Notes: a model not told the origin generated them from the letters alone. Shown: positions 7,736 to 16,797, numbered from the stretch's first letter. The stretch is DNA of 64,000 nucleotides from Sulfurimicrobium sp964384915 (GCA_964384915.1 CAYLMA010000001.1:1-64000); one strand, 5' to 3'. Numbers and translations: made by a program.

Positions 7736-8883
7736 AACGCCTACCACTGCAAGGCCGCACCTTGGCACTCCTGGCCGTCATCGTCCCGTTGCTTGCACTC
7801 TTCATCTACGTTGGTCTGCGATCCGGCCCGCTGGCACCGGTCGCGGTGACGGTCGTGACAGTCGAATCGCGAGCGGTCACGCCGGCGCTGTTCGGGATCG
7901 GCACGGTGGAGGCCCGCTACACCTACAAGATCGGGCCGACGTTTGCCGGGCGCATCAAACGTCTGGATGTGCATGTGGGAGACCAAGTCAAGGCCGGACA
8001 GGTGCTCGGCGAGATGGATCCGGTCGACCTCGATGATCGGGTGCGCTCCCAGGAGTCGGCATTCAAGCGTGCGGAAGCGGCTTTGCGCGAGGCAGAAGCC
8101 CGGCAAGCCTACGCGCAAACCCAGGCGCGCCGCTATGAACAATTGTTTGCGGTGCGCTCTACCAGCGAGGAAATCGTCACCACCAAGCGGCAGGAACTGC
8201 AGATCGCCGATGCCGCCCTATCCGCCGCTCGGGAAGAGATTGCCCGGGCACGCTTCGATCGCGAAGGACTCGTCGCGCAGAGGAGCAATCTGCGCTTGAT
8301 CGCGCCGGTCGACGGTGTAGTCGCCGTGCGCGATGCCGACCCCGGCACCACCATTGTTGCGGGCCAGGCCGTGGTGGAAGTGATCGACCCCAAGAGTTTG
8401 TGGATCAATGTGCGCTTCGACCAGATCAGCGCATCGGGGCTGGCTGGGGGGCTGCCGGCTCGTATCGTCTTGCGTTCGCGTGGCGGCCAGACCTTGCAAG
8501 GTCGCGTGCTACGGGTGGAACCCAAGGCCGACGCGGTTACCGAGGAAACGCTCGCCAAGGTGACATTCGATAACAAACCAGAACCTTTGCCGCCGGTGGG
8601 TGAACTGGCCGAAGTCACGGTTGACTTGCCGGCGCTCCCGGCCGCCCCACTGATCCCCAACGCTGCCGTCCGGCGCGACGGCGACAAAGTCGGTGTCTGG
8701 CAAATCATGGATGGTGATCTGCGTTTCTCCCCGGTCAAGCTCGGTGCTTCCGATCTCAATGGTTATGTGCAGGTGCGCGAAGGGCTAAACAATGGGGACC
8801 AGGTCGTGACCTATAGCGAAAAGGCACTGACGGCCCGTAGCCGCGTCCATGTAGTCGACCTCATCCCAGGAGTCTCAAAATGA
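7732..8883 (+). CDS. HlyD/DevB-like periplasmic adaptor (membrane fusion protein)
   Basis: A 383-residue adaptor with one N-terminal membrane helix (residues 8-27). A first biotinyl-lipoyl half (HVGDQVKAGQVLGEMDP) follows, then a long alpha-hairpin of Ala/Glu/Arg-rich helices (about 100-180). The second lipoyl half and beta-barrel (LRLIAPVDGVVAVRDADPGT onward) come next. It links an inner-membrane ABC exporter to an outer-membrane channel. Its ATG overlaps the tetR stop by four bases. The order adaptor-permease-ATPase matches DevBCA-type exporters. Confidence 0.93.
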   Translation: MKRLPLQGRTLALLAVIVPLLALFIYVGLRSGPLAPVAVTVVTVESRAVTPALFGIGTVEARYTYKIGPTFAGRIKRLDVHVGDQVKAGQVLGEMDPVDLDDRVRSQESAFKRAEAALREAEARQAYAQTQARRYEQLFAVRSTSEEIVTTKRQELQIADAALSAAREEIARARFDREGLVAQRSNLRLIAPVDGVVAVRDADPGTTIVAGQAVVEVIDPKSLWINVRFDQISASGLAGGLPARIVLRSRGGQTLQGRVLRVEPKADAVTEETLAKVTFDNKPEPLPPVGELAEVTVDLPALPAAPLIPNAAVRRDGDKVGVWQIMDGDLRFSPVKLGASDLNGYVQVREGLNNGDQVVTYSEKALTARSRVHVVDLIPGVSK

Positions 8884-10085
8884 TCAGCCTGGCCGGCCGC
8901 GACATTCTCCACGCCTGGGGAAAATTCGTCTTCACCGGCATCGGTCTTGGCCTGCTGATCGGCGTCACCCTGGTCATGGCAGGGGTGTACCGGGGCATGG
9001 TGGATGATGGTAAGGCGCTGCTCGACAATAGCGGCGCCGACCTTTGGGTGGTGCAAAAGGACACGCTGGGCCCTTATGCGGAGTCGTCCAGCCTCAACGA
9101 CGACGTGTATCGCGCCATCCTCGCCATGCCGGGCGTCGCCCAGGCAGCGAACGTGACCTACCTGACCATGCAGGTACGCAAGGGTGGGAGTGATGTACGC
9201 ACCATGGTGGTCGGCATTGCGCCCGGCGAGTTGGGGGCCACGCCCGGATGGCCGCCTTATCTCGTCGCTGGGCGCCAGATCACGCGAGGTCACTACGAGG
9301 CGGTGGCCGACATCGCCACCGGCTTCAAACTGGGAGATCGTCTCGCCGTTCGCCGCAATCATTACACCGTCGTCGGGCTGACGCGGCGCATGGTGTCGTC
9401 CAGCGGCGACCCGATGGTATTCATTCCGCTCAAGGATGCCCAAGAGGCCCAGTTCCTCAAGGACAACGACGCCATTTGGCAAAGCCGGCGTCGCACCGAA
9501 GCCAACCCGGCCTTCAATCGCCCCGGCGTTCCCGGTTTGCTGGATGCAGTGATTGCTTCACAGAGCACCAACGCGTTCGTCAATGCCGTGCTGGTCACGC
9601 TGAAACCTGGCCATGCGCCGGACGAGGTGGCCGAATCCATCCGCCGCTGGAAGCGTTTGACGGTCTACACCCGGGTACAGATGGAAGACATTCTCGTCGG
9701 CAAGCTGATCGCCACCTCGGCCAAACAGATCGGCATGTTCCTGGTGATTCTGGCCATCGTCAGCGCGGCCATCGTCGCCTTCATCATCTATTCGTTGACG
9801 ATGGACAAGATCCGCGAGATCGCGGTGTTGAAGCTCATCGGCACCCGTAACCGCACCATCGCCGCAATGATCATGCAGCAGGCGCTTGCTCTGGGCGTGA
9901 TCGGCTTCGTGGTCGGCAAGATCACCGCCACCTTCGCCGCCCCCCTGTTTCCCAAGTACGTGTTGCTGATGCCGTTCGACTCCATCGCCGGTTTTTTCGC
10001 CGTGCTCGTGATCTGCGTGCTGGCCAGCATCGTCGCTATTCGCATGGCACTCAAGGTCGATCCGGCCGAAGCCATTGGAGGTTGA
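8880..10085 (+). CDS. ABC transporter permease, MacB/DevC (FtsX-like) family
   Basis: A 401-residue inner-membrane permease. An N-terminal membrane helix (FTGIGLGLLIGVTLVMAGVY, residues 19-38) precedes a large periplasmic domain. Three C-terminal helices follow, the first starting at IGMFLVILAIVSAAIVAFII. KIREIAVLKLIGTRNRTI is the coupling-helix region of FtsX-type permeases. It works with the ATPase downstream and the adaptor upstream. Type VII ABC proteins of this kind usually work by mechanotransmission rather than true membrane transport. Confidence 0.93.
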   Translation: MISLAGRDILHAWGKFVFTGIGLGLLIGVTLVMAGVYRGMVDDGKALLDNSGADLWVVQKDTLGPYAESSSLNDDVYRAILAMPGVAQAANVTYLTMQVRKGGSDVRTMVVGIAPGELGATPGWPPYLVAGRQITRGHYEAVADIATGFKLGDRLAVRRNHYTVVGLTRRMVSSSGDPMVFIPLKDAQEAQFLKDNDAIWQSRRRTEANPAFNRPGVPGLLDAVIASQSTNAFVNAVLVTLKPGHAPDEVAESIRRWKRLTVYTRVQMEDILVGKLIATSAKQIGMFLVILAIVSAAIVAFIIYSLTMDKIREIAVLKLIGTRNRTIAAMIMQQALALGVIGFVVGKITATFAAPLFPKYVLLMPFDSIAGFFAVLVICVLASIVAIRMALKVDPAEAIGG

Positions 10086-10086
10086 G

Positions 10087-10797
10087 ATGAGTGGCAAAGG
10101 CATTCGCATCGAGGGTTTGAAAAAACGTTATGGCGAGGGCGACACCGCTGTCGATGCCCTGAAGGGCGTGGACATGCAGGTGGCGCCGGGAGAGGTGGTG
10201 GGCCTGATCGGCCCTTCCGGCTCGGGTAAGAGCACCCTGCTTAAATGCCTGGGCGCGGTGATTGATCCGACCGCCGGCCGCATGACGCTGGGTGATGAAG
10301 TGATCTACGACGATGGGTGGAAAGTCCGTGATCTGCGAGCCTTACGGCGCGACAAGATTGGCTTCGTATTCCAGGCGCCGTATCTGATTCCGTTTCTCGA
10401 TGTCACCGACAACGTGGCGCTGCTGCCGATGCTTGCAGGCGTCGCGAATGGGGAGTCGCGCGCGAAAGCACTGGAACTGCTCACCGCGCTCGATGTGCAA
10501 CACCGGGCTCGCGCCATGCCCTCGCAACTCTCCGGTGGCGAGCAGCAACGGGTCGCCATCGCGCGCGGATTGGTCAATCGCCCGCCGGTGATCCTGGCCG
10601 ATGAGCCCACCGCGCCCCTCGACAGCGAGCGCGCCATGGCTGTGATCCGCATCCTCAATGACATGGCCAGGAAGTTCGAGACCGCAATCATCGTCGTCAC
10701 TCATGACGAAAAAATCATCCCAACGTTTAAGCGCATCTACCACATCCGCGACGGCGTAACCCATGAGGAAGCCGGCGAGGGGCGGGGGTTTGATTGA
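10087..10797 (+). CDS. ABC transporter ATP-binding protein (LolD/DevA-like)
   Basis: A 236-residue nucleotide-binding protein. Walker A is GPSGSGKST, the Q-loop lies in VFQAPYL, the signature is LSGGEQQR, Walker B is VILADEPT and the switch histidine is in VVTHDE. The D-loop reads APLDSE rather than the more common GALD. The ATG at 10087 is chosen because GGAGG stands 5 bases upstream and it follows the permease stop directly; an upstream in-frame start would overlap the permease. It powers the exporter formed with the two preceding genes. Confidence 0.94.
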   Translation: MSGKGIRIEGLKKRYGEGDTAVDALKGVDMQVAPGEVVGLIGPSGSGKSTLLKCLGAVIDPTAGRMTLGDEVIYDDGWKVRDLRALRRDKIGFVFQAPYLIPFLDVTDNVALLPMLAGVANGESRAKALELLTALDVQHRARAMPSQLSGGEQQRVAIARGLVNRPPVILADEPTAPLDSERAMAVIRILNDMARKFETAIIVVTHDEKIIPTFKRIYHIRDGVTHEEAGEGRGFD

Positions 10798-10822
10798 CTT
10801 TGAAAGTAAAGGAGCGAGCACC

Positions 10823-11413
10823 ATGATGAGCGACCGAATGAATCGGTTCGAGCAGGAGCACCTCAAGCGGTGGTGGGAAGCCACGCGCTACTACCTGTTC
10901 GCAGATATGGAAAGTCTGCCGGGAGCCGCCGCCGAGGCCAAGGACGGCTGGTTGCCGCCGCAAACGGACAGCCACGGCGGCCGGAAAAGGTTTATTGCCA
11001 GGGCGAGAGGCCGGCTCCTGCGCTCCGTCAGGCGCGGGAAGCAAGGCAACTCGCTGCGGGAACTGGAGAGCGCATTCCAACAGCAGATCGCGTTCATCGC
11101 CAGGCACCCCGACGTTCCCCGGCGCCTGTTGTCGTGGTTGGCACAGGACGACGATCGCGGTCTCCAGCGGCGCGTCCGGATGCTCATCGGTCACTACGCG
11201 ACCCGTCTGGCCCGAATCATCGCCCACGCCAAAGAACAGGGCCTCGTCAGGGCCGACGTGCAACCAAGTGCCGCAGCAATTTCGCTTGTCGGTGTCATCC
11301 AGGGACTGGTGCTTAGAACCCCTGCTGCGCCGCAGCGGAGGGAGTGGTTCTTACGGGAAGCGGCCGAGGCTTTCGCCCTTTACCGGGCCGCATTGGCTGT
11401 TCCTTCGAAATGA
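10823..11413 (+). CDS. TetR C-terminal-like protein without a DNA-binding domain
   Basis: A 196-residue protein. From about residue 80 onward (QQQIAFIARHPDVPRRLLSWL, later LVGVIQGLVLRTPA and AFALYRAAL) it aligns by eye with the C-terminal half of the TetR regulator four genes upstream. The first 70 residues are basic and Trp-rich and show no helix-turn-helix. It is therefore either a decayed regulator or a ligand-binding or heterodimer partner of the upstream TetR. The start ATGATG at 10823 has AAAGGAG 9 bases upstream. Confidence 0.6.
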   Translation: MMSDRMNRFEQEHLKRWWEATRYYLFADMESLPGAAAEAKDGWLPPQTDSHGGRKRFIARARGRLLRSVRRGKQGNSLRELESAFQQQIAFIARHPDVPRRLLSWLAQDDDRGLQRRVRMLIGHYATRLARIIAHAKEQGLVRADVQPSAAAISLVGVIQGLVLRTPAAPQRREWFLREAAEAFALYRAALAVPSK

Positions 11414-11460
11414 AAGCAGGCGGGAAATTTCTAGGGGATGGAAAAAACGTGAGGATATCC

Positions 11461-11883
11461 ATGCAAAAAAAAGGATTCCGTATTTGGGCAATTTCCCTGG
11501 TCGCTGTCGGCTTCGGCTTGCTGACCATCAAGGAAGGCGGCGCGATCCTGTTCGGTGGCGAAGCGGCGCAAGCCTCTGCCGGAAACTACGTGCCGTTCGT
11601 GCTCTGGTTCAACTTTCTGGCTGGCTTCGCATACGTCATCGCTGGCGCTGGACTGTGGCTGCGGCATCGCTGGGCGGTGTGGCTGGCCGTCGTCATCGCC
11701 GCAGCGACTGCGTTTGCCTTTGCGGCATTCGGCGCGCACGTCTATGCCGGCGGGGCCTATGAAATGCGCACAGTCATCGCGATGAGCTTGCGAACGCTGG
11801 TGTGGGGGGCGATCGCAGCCATTTCCTGGCGCGGTCTGTCGCGTGGAAAGCCCGCCGCCATAAAGGCGAGAGATATGAAATGA
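11461..11883 (+). CDS. Small four-helix membrane protein
   Basis: A 140-residue protein with about four hydrophobic segments: the first near IWAISLVAVGFGLLTI, the second around VLWFNFLAGFAYVIAGAGLWL, the third around VWLAVVIAAATAFAFAAF, and a last shorter one at TLVWGAIAAISW. I do not recognise a family with confidence. The ATG at 11461 is preceded by GAGGATATCC. The stop overlaps the next start as ATGA, so the two are translationally coupled. Confidence 0.75.
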   Translation: MQKKGFRIWAISLVAVGFGLLTIKEGGAILFGGEAAQASAGNYVPFVLWFNFLAGFAYVIAGAGLWLRHRWAVWLAVVIAAATAFAFAAFGAHVYAGGAYEMRTVIAMSLRTLVWGAIAAISWRGLSRGKPAAIKARDMK

Positions 11884-12749
11884 ACCTGAAGAAGCGTCTC
11901 GCCACCGTGCTGTGGCTCGGTTTGGCATTGGCCGCCAGCGCCATGGCCGCGCCGCCTTCCCCGGCGCAAGGCCATGTCGGCGGTGGCGTCACGAGCCTTG
12001 CCACGGGGGAGGCACAGGAGGATGGGGACGTATCTGCGGTTCAGGTGATCAGTGACGCGGAATCGCAATGCGGGTCGGCTGGTGCGGCTCACTGGGCGCT
12101 GTATCAGCGTCTTAGAGATCGGAGTGCGCCTGCATCACCGCCCAGGCCGGATTTCTCCGGCGACTGGCTCCTCAACACCAAGGCCAGCGACGACCCGCTG
12201 GAAAAGGCCAGGGAGACCATGCAGGCATCGAGGCAGACCAGGGGCGGAGGCTCGGGCGGTATGGGCCGGGGCGGAGGAATGGGCCGTGGCGGCGGCATGG
12301 GCGGCGGACGCCAAGGCCGCGGAGGCATGGGTGGAGGCGGCAGCCTGTCCTCCGGGGAATTGTCCGCGCTGCTGGCCCCTGCGCAGGAGCTGCATATCAG
12401 CCATCAGGACCCGATGTTGCTGATCGCCGACGAAAATGACCAACGCCAGCGCGTCTTCACCGACTTTCGCGGGGCCAGCATTTCCGCCAGCGGCGGGCTA
12501 CAGCAGCGCATGTCCGTCGCGGGCTGGGAAGACGAGGCGCTGGTGGTCGAGACGACGATGCTCGGGAAGAAAATGACCCAGAACTATCAGATCGATAGCG
12601 GAACCGGGCGACTCGTCATCTCCACCGTAGCCCAGGTTTCGGAAGCGCAGCCCGTTTCCTATCACCTCGTATATGACCGGCTCAAACCTGACCTCGGTGA
12701 GAAACAGGCGCGTCGGAACGTCAGCGCTGGACAAGGAGAAACGCGATGA
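11880..12749 (+). CDS. Secreted protein with a Gly/Met/Arg-rich linker
   Basis: A 289-residue protein with a Sec signal peptide (MNLKKRLATVLWLGLALAAS, cleavage near AMA-AP). A short domain beginning DFSGDWLLNTKASDDP is followed by a low-complexity stretch (about residues 120-160) of repeated GGMGRGG units, and then a beta-rich C-terminal domain. The linker is encoded by imperfect GGC/GGA-rich repeats at about 12240-12350. It probably works in the periplasm or at the cell surface. The function is unknown; its place between exporter and envelope genes is the only hint. Confidence 0.75.
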   Translation: MNLKKRLATVLWLGLALAASAMAAPPSPAQGHVGGGVTSLATGEAQEDGDVSAVQVISDAESQCGSAGAAHWALYQRLRDRSAPASPPRPDFSGDWLLNTKASDDPLEKARETMQASRQTRGGGSGGMGRGGGMGRGGGMGGGRQGRGGMGGGGSLSSGELSALLAPAQELHISHQDPMLLIADENDQRQRVFTDFRGASISASGGLQQRMSVAGWEDEALVVETTMLGKKMTQNYQIDSGTGRLVISTVAQVSEAQPVSYHLVYDRLKPDLGEKQARRNVSAGQGETR

Positions 12750-13477
12750 ACATACATTACCTGCAGCACGTGCCGTTCGAAGGGCTTGGAAGCATCGAGG
12801 AGTGGATTCGGCGCGGTGGGCACGCGCTCGGCTCAACGCGACTCTACCGTGGCGATCCCCTGCCAGGCATCCATACGGTGGATCTTCTGGTGGTGCTGGG
12901 CGGCCCCATGAATATTTACGAAGAGGCCGACTACCCCTGGCTGGTGAACGAGAAGCGCTTCATCGAGCAGGCCATCGCCGCCGGCCGGCGCGTGCTCGGC
13001 ATCTGCCTCGGGGCGCAGTTGGTTGCCGATGTGCTTGGCGCAAGAGTCTACGCCAACGCCGACAAGGAGATCGGCTGGTTTCCGGTCGAAAAGACGGAGG
13101 CCACCTCTGGCGACGGTCTGTTTGAAGCCTTCCCACGGCAAATCGATGTGTTCCACTGGCATGGTGACACCTACGACATTCCGACCGGCGCGGTGCATGC
13201 CGCTCGCAGCGCCGGCTGCGCGAACCAGGCCTTCGTTTACGACGGGCGGGTGGTCGGCTTGCAGTTTCACCTGGAAACAACCCTGGACAGTGCACAACAG
13301 CTAATCGTTCACGGCGCCAACGAACTCGTCCAAGGTCGCTACATCCAGACGCCTCAGGAAATGCTTGTGGACGCAAGCCGGTTCGATGCCATCAATCGTG
13401 TCATGCATGACCTGCTCGATAGGCTGGCGGCAGACAGCCCGAACCGGATCGCAGCAGCGGGTGGAGAAACAAGATGA
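12746..13477 (+). CDS. Class I glutamine amidotransferase
   Basis: A 243-residue stand-alone GATase1-domain protein of the GMP-synthase-like type. The nucleophile elbow GICLGAQ carries C87, and the partner residues are in FHLE (H175, E177). It releases ammonia from glutamine, or may be a related gamma-glutamyl hydrolase; the substrate cannot be told from sequence. It overlaps the gene before it by four bases and the metallo-hydrolase after it by four bases, so all three are coupled. Confidence 0.9.
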   Translation: MNIHYLQHVPFEGLGSIEEWIRRGGHALGSTRLYRGDPLPGIHTVDLLVVLGGPMNIYEEADYPWLVNEKRFIEQAIAAGRRVLGICLGAQLVADVLGARVYANADKEIGWFPVEKTEATSGDGLFEAFPRQIDVFHWHGDTYDIPTGAVHAARSAGCANQAFVYDGRVVGLQFHLETTLDSAQQLIVHGANELVQGRYIQTPQEMLVDASRFDAINRVMHDLLDRLAADSPNRIAAAGGETR

Positions 13478-14904
13478 ACATCACCTTTCTCGGCGCGGCA
13501 CGCGAAGTAACCGGCTCGTGCTACCTGGTGGAGACCACGGACACGCGCTTCCTGGTGGACTGCGGCATGGTGCAGGGCGGGCGCGAGGCACCGGCGCGCA
13601 ACCGCAAGCCGTTCGCATTCGACCCGAAATCCATCGATTTCGCGTTGCTGACTCATGCGCACATCGACCACAGCGGCCTGCTGCCCAAGCTCACCCGTGC
13701 GGGCTTCCAGGGGCCGATCTATACCACCGCCGCGACCACCGACCTGCTCCAGGTGATGCTGCCCGACAGCGCGCATATCCAGGAGGGGGATGTCGAGCGG
13801 ACCAAGCGCAACAACAAGTCGGCACATAACAGGAGCGCGGCGCCGACTCCGCTCTACACGATGCAAGACGCGCGCGACTGTCTGCGCCAGGTGCGGCCCA
13901 TCACCTACGACCAGAAACTCACGCCACACCCGGTCGTGCGCTGCCGCTTCCGCGACGCCGGCCACATCCTTGGCTCGGCCATCATCGAGGCCTGGGTCAC
14001 CGAACACGGCCAGACCACCAAGCTCGTGTTCAGCGGCGATCTTGGTCAGCCGGGACGCCCGATCCTGCGTGATCCGACGCCCATCGAGGAAGCGGACATC
14101 CTGGTCATGGAGTCGACCTACGGTGACCGTGCGCACAAGGACATGGCATCAAGCGAGTGCGAACTGATCGAAATCGTCGACCGCACTTTGCACGAACAGG
14201 GAGGTAACGTGATCGTGCCCGCGTTCGCGGTCGGCCGCACCCAGGAGATCCTGTATCACCTGCACCGCCTCACCCGCGAAGGCCGGTTGCGCAATTTGAA
14301 GGTGTTCGTCGATTCGCCGATGGCCACCGAAGCCACGCGCATCACCCAGCAGCACCTGGAACTCTTCGACGCGCAAGCGAAAGATCTCGCGGGCTGGCAC
14401 GCCCTGGGCAAGGATCTGCCCTATCTCCATTTCACCGCGAGCGCCGACGAGTCCAGGACCCTGAACCAGATCCGCTCGGGCGCCCTCATCATTTCCGCGA
14501 GTGGCATGTGCGACGCCGGGCGCATCAAGCACCACCTGCGCCACAACCTCCCCCGGCGCGAATGCGGCGTGCTGATCACGGGATTCCAGGCGCAAGGCAC
14601 CCTCGGCCGGCGCCTGGTTGATGGCGCGAAACGGGTGCGCATCTTCGGCGAAGACATCCCCGTGCGCGCGGCGATCCACACCGTGGGCGGACTGTCGGCA
14701 CATGCCGACCAGCCCGCATTGCTGGGCTGGTCGGCCAACTTCCGCAAGCCTCCCGCCCGAACTTTCGTGGTGCATGGCGAGGCCAGCGCCGCGCTCGCAT
14801 TCTCCGAGCGGCTGCGCGCCGAACGTGGCTGGGACGTGGCAGTGCCGGAGCCCGGCATGCGCGTGCAATGGGTCGGCCGGGCTGGAGGTGACGGACATGA
14901 CTGA
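13474..14904 (+). CDS. Beta-CASP metallo-beta-lactamase-fold hydrolase (RNase-like)
   Basis: A 476-residue protein with the metal-binding THAHIDHSG motif (H61, H63, D65, H66). Further motifs are DAGHILGS, GDLGQPGRPI and the beta-CASP block ESTYGDR...VIVPAFAVGRTQEILY. The RNA-processing C-terminal motif HTVGGLSAHADQ is also present. This combination is the CPSF-type/YsgI-like family of RNases found in many bacteria. Substrates are unknown. It lies inside the envelope/exporter gene run with four-base overlap upstream. Confidence 0.92.
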   Translation: MNITFLGAAREVTGSCYLVETTDTRFLVDCGMVQGGREAPARNRKPFAFDPKSIDFALLTHAHIDHSGLLPKLTRAGFQGPIYTTAATTDLLQVMLPDSAHIQEGDVERTKRNNKSAHNRSAAPTPLYTMQDARDCLRQVRPITYDQKLTPHPVVRCRFRDAGHILGSAIIEAWVTEHGQTTKLVFSGDLGQPGRPILRDPTPIEEADILVMESTYGDRAHKDMASSECELIEIVDRTLHEQGGNVIVPAFAVGRTQEILYHLHRLTREGRLRNLKVFVDSPMATEATRITQQHLELFDAQAKDLAGWHALGKDLPYLHFTASADESRTLNQIRSGALIISASGMCDAGRIKHHLRHNLPRRECGVLITGFQAQGTLGRRLVDGAKRVRIFGEDIPVRAAIHTVGGLSAHADQPALLGWSANFRKPPARTFVVHGEASAALAFSERLRAERGWDVAVPEPGMRVQWVGRAGGDGHD

Positions 14905-15055
14905 TTCTGACCAACGCAAGGCGCTGCGCGAGGGCTTCATCAGCGCGCAGGACGTACGGCTGTTCACGTGCGTGGATGCCGCAGAAGAAATCGTGGCCGT
15001 CCTGGAAGCCTTCTATGGCGGCAAACCGCCGGCCCCCGAGGGGGCGCAGGGGTGA
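14897..15055 (+). CDS. 52-residue fragment resembling the C-terminus of LOG-family proteins
   Basis: The short frame beginning MTDSDQRKALREGFISAQDV and continuing RLFTCVDAAEEIVAVLEAFY resembles the last part of TIGR00730/LOG-type Rossmann proteins, where a helix is followed by I.PEDL.LF..VDDPEE. The Rossmann core with the PGGxGTxxE motif is absent. The ATG overlaps the preceding stop by eight bases. It may be a remnant left by a deletion that fused to the metallo-hydrolase gene, or a real small protein. The family call is by eye. Confidence 0.5.
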   Translation: MTDSDQRKALREGFISAQDVRLFTCVDAAEEIVAVLEAFYGGKPPAPEGAQG

Positions 15056-15057
15056 GC

Positions 15058-16260
15058 ATGTGCGCGCCCCGTCCGCCCTCCGCGAACTCGTTTGTCCGGC
15101 ATGGCCTGGGACGAACCGCACTGGCGCTGGCGATGAGTGTTCTCTTTCCCTCGCCGGCCCTGGCGCAGGTCGTCAATGAAGGCGCTGCTGGCGCCGGAGA
15201 TTGCGCAGCGGAACAAACACTCAGATTCCGCGGCGGCACGGCAAGGCTGGAAAACGACCTGTTTACCGGCACCGACCAAAACTACACGAATGGCGTGGCG
15301 TTCACCCTGGTTTCGCACGACATCCCCGGCAGGCTGCGGCTCGAGTGCCTCCCGGCGCCGATCCGGCTGCACGCGCAACTCATCCAATTCATGAATCCCG
15401 GATTCTGGGCCGATGCGGGTAATTCCGCCGATACGCAGAACGTGGTGGTCAGATTTGGCCAGTCCATGTACACGCCGGAGGATTACACCAGGACAGACTT
15501 GATCCCCAACGATCGGCCCTACGCGGGATTGCTCTACATGGGATTGGCGTGGAACCGGCGAAAACACGAACCCGAGTCGAATCGTGAAATGCTTGACACG
15601 CGCGAGATCACTTTCGGTGTGATCGGCCCCTGGTCACTGGCGGAACAAACCCAGAACCTGGTGCACGATGCGCGGGGCATCGACAGGTTTCAAGGCTGGC
15701 AGCACCAATTGAAGAATGAGCCGGCCTTTCAATTGGCCCTGGACCGCAAATTCCGGGAGTTTCGTGGGCCCGGGGCAATCATCCCAGGTTTCTCCGCCGA
15801 CTCGATACGTTCGTTGGGGCTCAGGCTCGGCAACATCGAAACATCGGCCACGTTGGGCATCGAGGGTCGCATCGGCTGGAATCTGCCGAACGATTTCGGA
15901 AGCTATCCCCTCAGGCCGGGCGCCGAGAACCGCCCGCCATCGGCCGCCTCCATCCACGGCAAATCCAGCGATTCCGTCCCGGCCGCCAGTCGGCCACGCC
16001 CTGGCGTCCACCTCTTCGGAATATTGGAAGCGAAGGCTGTCGCCTACGATTTTTCCCTCGACGGAAACCTTTTTCGGTCCAGCCACAGTGTCTCGCGACG
16101 GCCGTGGGTTGCCCAGGCGGCGGTGGGTGTCAGCGCTCAAGGCATTCTGGCAGGGCAGGGCGTCAGATTGGCCGTGATGCGTGTTTACCGCTCGCAAGAG
16201 TTCGAGGAACAGAGCACGAATCAGGCTTACGGCTCCGTCGCCCTGAGCATCGAGTTCTAG
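15058..16260 (+). CDS. LpxR-like lipid A deacylase (DUF2219), outer membrane
   Basis: A 400-residue protein with a signal peptide (cleavage near ALAQ). The LpxR hallmarks ENDLFTGTDQNYTNG and PNDRPYAG...YMGLAW are present, as is the C-terminal aromatic end of an outer-membrane barrel. LpxR removes the 3'-acyloxyacyl chain of lipid A. ATG 15058 and GTG 15052 are both possible starts. A Pro/Ser-rich insert at about residues 285-320 looks like an extended loop. It fits a cluster that remodels or exports envelope material. Confidence 0.82.
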   Translation: MCAPRPPSANSFVRHGLGRTALALAMSVLFPSPALAQVVNEGAAGAGDCAAEQTLRFRGGTARLENDLFTGTDQNYTNGVAFTLVSHDIPGRLRLECLPAPIRLHAQLIQFMNPGFWADAGNSADTQNVVVRFGQSMYTPEDYTRTDLIPNDRPYAGLLYMGLAWNRRKHEPESNREMLDTREITFGVIGPWSLAEQTQNLVHDARGIDRFQGWQHQLKNEPAFQLALDRKFREFRGPGAIIPGFSADSIRSLGLRLGNIETSATLGIEGRIGWNLPNDFGSYPLRPGAENRPPSAASIHGKSSDSVPAASRPRPGVHLFGILEAKAVAYDFSLDGNLFRSSHSVSRRPWVAQAAVGVSAQGILAGQGVRLAVMRVYRSQEFEEQSTNQAYGSVALSIEF

Positions 16261-16332
16261 TGGAGCGCCGGGATCGTTACACGCACTGAATATTCCCTCA
16301 AAACACCGACCAACTATTTCAAGGAGATTTTC

Positions 16333-16797
16333 ATGCAACGCCGACATCGCTTCAAAGCTTATTTCACAGCCACAGTCATCGGCACGCTCCTGGCAAGCAT
16401 CTGCTCGCAGACTTGGGCCGATGACGTTGGCAAAGCCAAGCCGCTTGCGCTACGCAAGATCATGCAAGACATGGGCAAGAACATGCAAGTCGTTACCGAT
16501 GGCATTTCCCGCGAGGACTGGGAAATGGTGGCAAGCGTGGCGCCCTTGATAGCCGATCACCCTCAGCCGCCGCTGGCTGAGAAGATGCGCATTCTGAGTT
16601 TTGTCGGCTCCGATGCGGGCAAGTTCAAGAGCCATGACGAAAAAACGCACCAGGCGGCGCAGGCACTGGAGCAGGCTGCCGTGCGCAGCGATGGGCAAGC
16701 CGTGATCTCGTCCTTCGCGACGCTGCAAAACAGCTGCCTGGCCTGTCATCAAAGTTTCCGTAAATCGTTCTTGGAGCATTTCTATGGGCAACGCTGA
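16333..16797 (+). CDS. Cytochrome c'-like periplasmic haem protein
   Basis: A 154-residue protein with a signal peptide (cleavage near WADD). A four-helix-bundle-like sequence follows, with one CLACH haem site close to the C-terminus (C135, C138, H139). That placement is characteristic of cytochrome c' and c-556-type proteins. These bind NO or take part in electron transfer in the periplasm. An AAGGAG ribosome binding site precedes the ATG. Its 3' end overlaps the next gene. Confidence 0.87.
   Translation: MQRRHRFKAYFTATVIGTLLASICSQTWADDVGKAKPLALRKIMQDMGKNMQVVTDGISREDWEMVASVAPLIADHPQPPLAEKMRILSFVGSDAGKFKSHDEKTHQAAQALEQAAVRSDGQAVISSFATLQNSCLACHQSFRKSFLEHFYGQR

Noticed and set aside
12240..12350. 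GC-rich repeat as a mobile-element or CRISPR repeat
   Set aside because: It is in frame within the secreted protein and encodes a Gly/Met/Arg linker; there are no spacers.
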